This document shows positions 57,008 to 64,000 of a stretch of 64,000 nt of DNA, piece by piece. Source of the stretch: Limanda limanda (lineage: Eukaryota > Chordata > Actinopteri > Pleuronectiformes > Pleuronectidae); assembly GCF_963576545.1 (NCBI RefSeq), contig NC_083646.1, forward strand, positions 12,820,238-12,884,237, given 5' to 3'. Every line of letters starts with the position of its first letter. Position 1 is the first letter of the stretch. The translations under genes were made by a program, and so were the position numbers. The notes beneath the pieces are model-generated. The model saw only the letters and a program-made list of their open reading frames with translations, was not told where the DNA came from and searched no databases.

Positions 57008-57739
57008 GTAAAGTGACGTCCTGTGTTCTTCATGTTTTAATGGTGACACGTGTTGGATCAGTGGATGGAAACATTACGAGTTGACGGTGTTTATTGTGGA
57101 TAAACTGGGATCAACAGAAGCACGCAGATGTTTCTCTTTACATTGAAACGTTGAAGTACGTACAAAATTCAACAGTTTCATGTATTTACATTTCTTATAG
57201 TCTAAAATATATTTAATTATATTTAAAATACCAAATGTCAAGGGATTAATTGTACACCGACTGACTAAGTTGTAGTATCAAGTATTTTTTAATGTTTACT
57301 CTTATCGGCTCATCAGTCAACTGTGAAGAACTTTGAACTTCACTAGCCTGAATCAAATGTGTTTTAAAAATACAGTTTGATTAATTAATATCTGAGATGT
57401 TTATTACATTGATCACAATATCACTTAAACGTTGAAGCTGGTTGATATGGGGCTGATCTCATCTAATGAAATAAAACATCCTTCATTGATTATCTGAAAA
57501 TGTGAAATGTTATGTAACACAGGGGAATACATACTGTACATAACAGTACCTTAAAATTGTACTTCTGTTGATCAAGGTACTGAATCACAAAAAAATAGTC
57601 AGCTTTTTCCAGAGGACATCAATAAATGGAGAAAAATAAATCTTGAGACTGACCATTTGTATTTTTGTACTACAGTTGAATTGATCTCCATGCTTTCTCT
57701 GCATTTTTTCACCAGCAGATTGTGCTTGTCAAAGCAGAA

Positions 57740-58615
57740 ATGGCCACTCAAAAGAAGCTGGGGAAAATCAAAAGGCCGCCTCCTGGTAAGACCTCCCTCG
57801 CCTCACCCTTCACCCCAACATGGAGCCCACTCCCCCAAGAGGACATGCAGTTCATCCTGCAGACCCTGAAGGACAAACTCTTCTCCATGGGCCTTGAGAA
57901 GAAAGAGGTGAAAATCTTTCGCCCATGGAAGAAGAAGAAGAAGGAGCAGGAATCTGCTGCTGCTGCTGCCGCAACACCGGAACCTGTCGCTGCTGCCGAA
58001 ACACCGGAGCCTGTCGCTGCTGCCGCAACACCGGAGCCCGTCGCCCAGGTGCAGGATTCTCCTAAAAACGGCTGGACAGATGTGGCGGCCCGACGACAGC
58101 TGGCCATTGGCATCAACGAGGTCACCAAGGCTCTGGAGAGAAATGAGCTCAGATTGGTGTTGGTGTGTAAGTCCGTCAAACCCAATCACATGACCAGTCA
58201 CCTGATCCCGCTGAGTGCGACGCGAGGAGTGCCGGCGTGCCAGGTTCCCCGTCTGAGCCAGAGCGTGTCGGAGCCGCTGGGGCTGAAAAGTGTCCTGGCA
58301 CTGGGATTCAGACGCTGTGCCTCCTGTGACGAGGACATCTTCACCGACACCGTTGATGCCATTAAACCCAGAGTGCCTTCACTGAGCATTGCCTGGCTAC
58401 CGGGTGCAGCTCCACTGGGTGGTGCAGCCGCTGTGACACCCGACGACCCTGCAGACATGGAGGATGAGGCGGAGGCTGGAGAGAAGGGAGGCCAGAAAAG
58501 AAAACTGGAGAGTGAGACTGAGGCGGTGACAGAGTCTCCCTCCTCCTGGACTCTGCAGCCGCTCAAAGTGAAGAGAGTTGTTGCTAATCCTGCAAAGAAA
58601 AAGAAAAAAAAGTAG
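57740..58615 (+). CDS. rpp38: Ribonuclease P/MRP subunit p38
   Basis: RPP38 is an L7Ae-fold protein subunit of nuclear RNase P (tRNA 5' processing) and RNase MRP. It has a single coding exon of 291 residues. The ATG at 57740 is used; the frame is open six codons further up but only with GTG. The N-terminus SPFTPTWSPLPQEDMQFIL is family-like. Residues about 74-110 are an alanine-rich insert with three copies of TPEPVA. The L7Ae core follows (ALERNELRLVLVCKSVKP, ATRGVPACQVPRLSQS, LGLKSVLALGFR). The tail is acidic then lysine-rich (PAKKKKKK), suiting nucleolar location. The neighbour nmt2 is convergent, as in the human 10p13 order. Confidence 0.93.
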   Translation: MATQKKLGKIKRPPPGKTSLASPFTPTWSPLPQEDMQFILQTLKDKLFSMGLEKKEVKIFRPWKKKKKEQESAAAAAATPEPVAAAETPEPVAAAATPEPVAQVQDSPKNGWTDVAARRQLAIGINEVTKALERNELRLVLVCKSVKPNHMTSHLIPLSATRGVPACQVPRLSQSVSEPLGLKSVLALGFRRCASCDEDIFTDTVDAIKPRVPSLSIAWLPGAAPLGGAAAVTPDDPADMEDEAEAGEKGGQKRKLESETEAVTESPSSWTLQPLKVKRVVANPAKKKKKK

Positions 58616-61600
58616 ACTGTCAAACTAAAGAGAACATCTGTCTGAATATTTTTGGACCTCTCCTGTGTTTTAGCCCAGAGGCTCCCAACGTTTTCGTCCT
58701 GGTGACGTCTGGTCACAGGTTAGTTCTTGGATATGGGACGGATTTATTTTTTCCTTTTTAAGATCATTTAATCTTAAGAGACTTTGAGAGGTGGAGATAT
58801 CCAACGTTTTATTATGTTACCATGTTATTCATTAGATTTATCTTGAGTACCCTGCTGACTCCCATGTGTTGGGATTCACTGTTGTTTTCCAAATTTCATC
58901 CATTCAGCAATTACTTTATAATCCCTCAGTATATTTTGTAAATCAGCTCACCAAGACTTGAAACTTTCTTTGTCATAGATCGTCCATTACAGCTTCTCCA
59001 TGAGTTGTTGGAACCTTTCATAAAAAAGTAAAACAATATTCTTGCTGCACTGACATGAATTGGGACCCGTAGCAGTATAGACTGATGTCAAGACAACCTC
59101 TCATACACTATGGTTTGGAGGATGAACTGCAGTTTATATCAATCAGTGACTTAGTTAAAATGTGTAATGGTCCTTTTTAAATTTCGTTTGTCAAAATGTG
59201 ATATTTAACAGAAAAAACATAGAACATTTAAATATGTTGGTAATGATGAATTTAAACAACTGGCAATGTGCGATGTTTGGGTTTTTGATGAATGTAATAA
59301 AAACGGAATTAAACATGTCTCATCCTCACCAGTTTGCAGTTTGTGTAATGATCAGACCATAATAAACCACAGACATGCACCACTCGTGTACCTTTTTCAA
59401 AGTGTGTTTATTCAATCAAACATCCATGCTGGTATAGCCGACGCGTGTTGGAACAGATTGTTATTTGCATGGGGTCATGTCTTATATGATGCTGGTACAT
59501 GTTCTTCAGCTTTATCACAGCTTACGATGGATCTGAATAAAAATATTGTTCTTCAGTTAGAGAAAGCTGTATGTCGGTTCAAAAGTACATACCCATCCCC
59601 CCCAGCCCATCCCAAAAACTTAAAATAAAAAATAAACAGAAATCATTGTTTTTTTAAATAAGGCAGGTACTTCAGGTTGAGTTCTCACTAAAGGGTGTAG
59701 CTAAGTAACATCAACTCTAAAATCAACACGGCAGCAAAACTGACTCATGCTCAAAGTTCATTCAAACAGCTGCAGGCAACACATCTGTGACAACCAACAT
59801 CCATGAGGCACACTGTCCACTCAGCTACTGGTTTCACTGGTTCAGTTAACCTGGTAGCTTCTGTCTGTGTGAATGTAACTCGTTCAACCTTTCAATGGTC
59901 AAAAGAAAAAATCGTTGAACACTGTCCATCAGTTGTTCTTTTCTTGCTAATTTATAAAGGGATGAGAAGGAAACTACATCACATAGAGAAAAATCAATGA
60001 CGAAGATTGCAGCAGCCTTTACCTCTTCAGTTACACAGAGCCACGGGAACAGGAACATCGAACAAAAGGAACAAAGAAAAGACCGTTTAAAAACATTTAA
60101 ACCCTTTTTGAGGAAACCACCACAGCGTGAGTGGAGGGACACGTCTGAAATCAACCGTTTCACTGGAATTCTTAGGGAAATACTGGAAAGAAAAAGAATA
60201 ATGACGTCTTAAGACACTTTTGCAAAGTACAATTATAAATATCAGAACTGTTTCACGCAAGTAGCTGCACAACACACTAAAAAAATAACCTACAGTATAT
60301 TTTTCAGACACACAAAATACAGTACCATTAAAAACAAATCTGAGAGAAGTCAATAAGAACGCAGACTGGAAAACCAGGAAATGCTCACATTTCAAATTGA
60401 CGCGGTTACTGACACAGGCTTCAGTTGATTCAGCATGCTGTTGGAAATTACTTCAGACCGTATGAGAGTTGTGCTAAATTCTCCAGAGTTTGAATGAGAA
60501 TCTGTTCAGAAATGCTTACGACCGTAGTGTTCTGCAATTTTACAGGGACAAGTTTTTTTTTGCTTTGCAACAGGCTATTTAAAGTAGGAAGTGATAAATG
60601 CTTTGCAAGCGGCCTGTGCGACAATGACTAAAAATAAAACTGACGGTTTTAAATGGGACTTAGCTGAGAACATGCACTATGTCAAAGCACATGCACAATT
60701 CCCACGATATAAAACTGCCTCTAGAGAGAAAGGTGACCATTTTGAAAACGTTTTAGTAGAACTTGAAAAGTCAATATCACTTGAATGTTGTTAAACTGGT
60801 GTTTGTTTTTTTTATACCTCTGCCACTGTGGTTAAGTTGTTGCCTCTTTATTTATTATACTATATTTTACTACCGAACAAACTTCCACATAACTTAGTGG
60901 AAGGATGGGACGGGAGCAAAGAAAGAACCTTTTACATTTTGTGGCAGATCCAGGATTTTCTGTAATGTTTAGAGAAAGTGCATTTTAAAAACAACATTTT
61001 CATTAATTACTCAGGAACTAGAACATGGACCCGGATGGAAAAACTTGGGCATATTTATAGGACTGATTGGTGCAGTTCCAGATAATGACTGGATCTAGGG
61101 AATTTAAATGTGGCTTTATAAGGGGACTGTTGGGCCTTGGGGGAGGCCTTTGCCCTACTGAATGCCATTCTAGTTATGTGTGTTTCCTGCCCAATGTTTT
61201 ATTGCCCTGCTGAGCACCTCTTAGTTTGTATAGAAACAGTTACTTATTCAGCAGCCTTGCTAACTGGACAGCCCACCACTGACATTGATCAATGGAATCT
61301 CTAGAAACAGGTTTATAATGTGAAAACAGCTTAAATCCTTAAATTAAATGAAATAACAAAGTTGACACTCTGTTCTGCAACTCATCAGTTTGAAATCTGG
61401 GCACCCTGACCCTTAAAAGGAACCTCCTTCTGGTTTAAGAACTGAAAAATTGTGCTTCGTTGATGCAATACATTCTTCATCAAAACCCCTTAAACCTTAA
61501 TTGACCGAACAAACCCAGTGACATCTACACTACTTAAGAGGAAAAATACTTTGGATCAGCCCTCCCACACCCCAAAAGCACACTACAGGATTAAATATGA

Positions 61601-63003
61601 TCTGACTCTAAATGTACAGGTGACTATATATTTTCAACAAAAACATGTAGATTAATGCACCAGCTGGATAAGTCCTTCCTTGTTCTCTATATTTGTGATT
61701 TAAAGGTATGAATGTTTGAGGTGAAAAAAAGGGAAGAGATGTTTCTCTTATCAAAGAATCATCTCAGAATTTCTAACTCTACTGTGGCCATGACACAACC
61801 AGCAGAGATCCTTCCGACCACACTGATATGAGAACACATGTTCAGCTGCTGTTGGTATACAATAACTAATCGTTTGGACTTGAACACAATTAGAAAAGTT
61901 AAGTTTACTTGCCGATTATCATTTACATCAGGGGTGGGGAACGTGCGGCCTGCGAGGCAATTCATATATACATGAACAAAATCGGTGAAGGGCGGTTTGA
62001 CAATGGTGTCCTTGGTCGCACTAACATTTAGCTGGTGTGTCTGTGTATTGGATCGAGTCGTATCCTCTAAATAAGGGAGCGAGGCCGAGCTGACACTCAC
62101 ACACTCACATAACTGTTTGTTGTGAAGAGCGACGCGGCCACACACACACCGCACCCTGTCCTCAAGGAAACGCCGGAATAGTAACCAAATACAACACAAC
62201 CTAATGTCAATATTTTTAATAATGCACCAAGTTAGAGGTTTCCTTGCACAGTTGCATAATCGAATCAAATCGAGACCTTGTGATCGAATATCCAATCGAT
62301 TTGGGAAATCAGTGGCACTACCAAGCCCTAGGTCAGATATTACCAATGTGTATTTGAATTGCCAAGGAAAGGTTTAAAAGGTGTTTTATTGTTGTACCAA
62401 AGGGCGCAGTGAAAATTTTGGGTGCACCGAAATGAAAAAGTTAGGCGCACCAGTGCAACCAAAACTTAGTCAGGAGCCCTGGTGTGATAAATGTGTCAAT
62501 AATAAACAATACTTTACTGTGGCCCTCCAAGGATGTTTTAAAAACTAAAATGGCCCCTGATAGAAAAAAGGTTCCCCATCCCTGATTTACACGTTTTCCC
62601 TCAATGAAATGAAACAACACGTCCGTACCTTGTAACAAAGTGTCTGCTGAGGAAGAGCTAAACAAAGACTCACAAATGTCAAGGCATCCTCTTGAATGTC
62701 AAACTGATGTGTTTTGAAATGTGAGCGTTGGTGTCAGGAGCGTTGTACTGTATGAGTATCTCAGGCATAGCATGACTTCACATTCAGGATGTTGATGATT
62801 TAAGAGTTTTCAGCTCCGGGGGAACTGAGAATGTTCTCGATGACACAAGTGCCGGGTGCACCGCCGCCCGGTCACCAGGTTGGTTTGACTGTTGTAGTTT
62901 TCATTGTCTAGCTTGGGCTACCTGTATGTCCAGGTAAGGAGAAGCCAGAGGTCACAGAAAACCTCTCAATCCGTATTTTTTGTAGCCGCCGTGAGGACAC
63001 GTG
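58616..63003. other. 3' untranslated regions of rpp38 and nmt2
   Basis: An AATAAA on plus at 59361-59366 fits the end of rpp38, and an AATAAA on minus at 59407-59412 (TTTATT on plus) is a candidate end for nmt2, giving it a 3' untranslated region of about 3.6 kb. Other minus-strand signals occur at 60847 and 62384, so a shorter end is possible. Apart from the hAT element at 61929, no gene or RNA gene is supported here. Confidence 0.5.
61929..62584. mobile_element. Non-autonomous hAT element in the nmt2 3' region
   Basis: The ends are CAGGGGTGGGGAAC and the inverse GTTCCCCATCCCTG. Flanking 8-bp duplications are ATTTACAT (61921-61928) and ATTTACAC (62585-62592), with one mismatch. The element is 656 bases. 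Its right half contains part of another repeat (AATCGATTTGGGAAATCAGT, then CACTACCAAGCCCTA). The 195-codon minus-strand frame here is not a gene. Confidence 0.85.
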
Positions 63004-64000
63004 CTACTGAAGGACGAGGCCAACCTGAAACACAAGAGGTTCAGCAGTCTTGACAAAAAGAATAGAAACAGTGTTGAGCTGGTTACATCAGCCAAGGGGA
63101 AATCTTCTACATCACTAAATTAAAACATGATGATCCAAAAAGGAAACTACCTTACTCTTCACCCAAATTCCACTAGTACTGTCGTTAAGTTACCTTGATC
63201 AGATATTTATCACCAGCAGAGTTATTCGACAGCAGATTGACACATTACTTTACAATTGTTATGTTTAAATGGTTGAAACGGAATCACTGAGTCTCTGGTT
63301 TGAAACTAGATACAAGTTCCTAAGAACAAAGGAAAGATTCAAACCGGAAACTGAGAGAAATGTTTATACTTAACATATTCGAATAGCTGGTGTAACCCAG
63401 TACAAATGAATAAGAAATTTAAAAAATACCACATGAAATACAGGTGTGCATTATTAATATAATACTCCTAAATCAGCCCCCCTCATATTGTCCATTTTCT
63501 GTACAATATTTGTATAGTATATAGTATACAATATAGTTTGTGGCTTTCATAGACCTGCATGAAAGCCACAAACAAGCTTTTGTGGGTTTGAAAAAATAAC
63601 CTACATTTTACGCAGTATAAGCATTTAGGTCTATAAAACTGAATGTGCCAACTGATCCCTGATGTGGTGACAATCGTTGACAAACCATGTAACTGACCTT
63701 ATCAGGGTCCATTGGTGGACACTTCCAATTGTAGAGGTAATACTGCAGATTTCCATCTCCTATGCCAAACTTGAGCTTCTCCAGGAACCCCTTATTCTCC
63801 ATTAAATCCAAGGCATTGAACACATCAAAACCTTTCTGTTAAACGCACAGAAGAAGACAAACCCAACGTTATAACGAATCACTCAGCAAGATAATATTTG
63901 TAAACGTCTAGGTCACACTTTAACTCTAAAAACAATCCTATGGCAACAGCTGAAGAGAAAAGCGTTAATATAAAGTAACATTACCAGTTTGGCCAAGATC
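63004..64000 (-). CDS. nmt2: Glycylpeptide N-tetradecanoyltransferase 2, C-terminal part
   Basis: NMT attaches myristate to N-terminal glycines of cytosolic proteins. Three minus-strand coding exons are visible: 64000-63985 (partial, ending ILAKL), 63835-63698 ([33 protein letters not shown]) and 63024-63004 (VGLVLQ and stop). All junctions are phase 0 with good splice sites. The free C-terminal carboxylate after VGLVLQ acts as the catalytic base in the NMT family. The gene continues right of the window. The assignment to nmt2 rather than nmt1 rests on acbd7 and rpp38 being next to it. Confidence 0.93.

Noticed and set aside
57748..58201. Long minus-strand frames across rpp38
   Set aside because: They mirror the plus-strand coding sequence, including the alanine repeats. 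The plus frame has the RPP38 motifs.
59266..59628. 120-codon plus-strand frame after rpp38
   Set aside because: It spans the candidate poly(A) signals of both rpp38 and nmt2 and shows no family likeness.
61759..62346. 195-codon minus-strand frame as a gene
   Set aside because: Most of it lies in the hAT element with target duplications and inverted ends, and it matches no domain.

Overview
The window is nuclear DNA from a ray-finned fish, most likely a percomorph teleost. The reasons are short vertebrate-type genes with many small introns, GT-AG splice sites, many CA/TG, ATCT and TGTC microsatellites, and dispersed repeats that I recognise from teleost genomes. Gene models were built by hand by joining exons whose splice sites and reading phases agree.

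Layout from left to right: dbf4 (-, 3' end outside the window), slc25a40 (+), rundc3b (-), a full ABCB1-type P-glycoprotein gene (+, 27 coding exons, 1290 codons), crot (-, 16 coding exons, 612 codons), acbd7 (-, 4 exons), an unrecognised three-exon small gene (+, 100 codons) that starts inside acbd7 intron 1, rpp38 (+, single coding exon) and the 3' end of nmt2 (-). dbf4/slc25a40 and rundc3b/abcb1 are head to head. slc25a40/rundc3b, abcb1/crot and rpp38/nmt2 converge.

The first five genes follow the order of the human 7q21 block (DBF4-SLC25A40-RUNDC3B-ABCB1-CROT). The last ones follow the human 10p13 block (ACBD7-RPP38-NMT2). The join lies in the crot-acbd7 spacer near 49.4-50.7 kb, which also holds a large compound microsatellite. 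The genes are not an operon. Two handle acyl-CoA (peroxisomal carnitine octanoyltransferase and an acyl-CoA-binding protein), and the others cover S-phase kinase control, mitochondrial transport, a RUN-domain protein, drug/lipid efflux, RNase P and protein myristoylation.

Mobile DNA is well preserved. It includes a 1565-bp piggyBac-like non-autonomous element with TTAA duplications and arms that form a long inverted repeat, a hAT element inserted in another hAT element inside acbd7 intron 3 (both with 8-bp target duplications), a second, inverted copy of the inner hAT family in slc25a40 intron 1, and a 656-bp hAT in the nmt2 3' region. The most interesting items are the unrecognised small gene, the piggyBac palindrome, complementary CA and TG tracts flanking abcb1 exons, and a GC-AG intron in abcb1.
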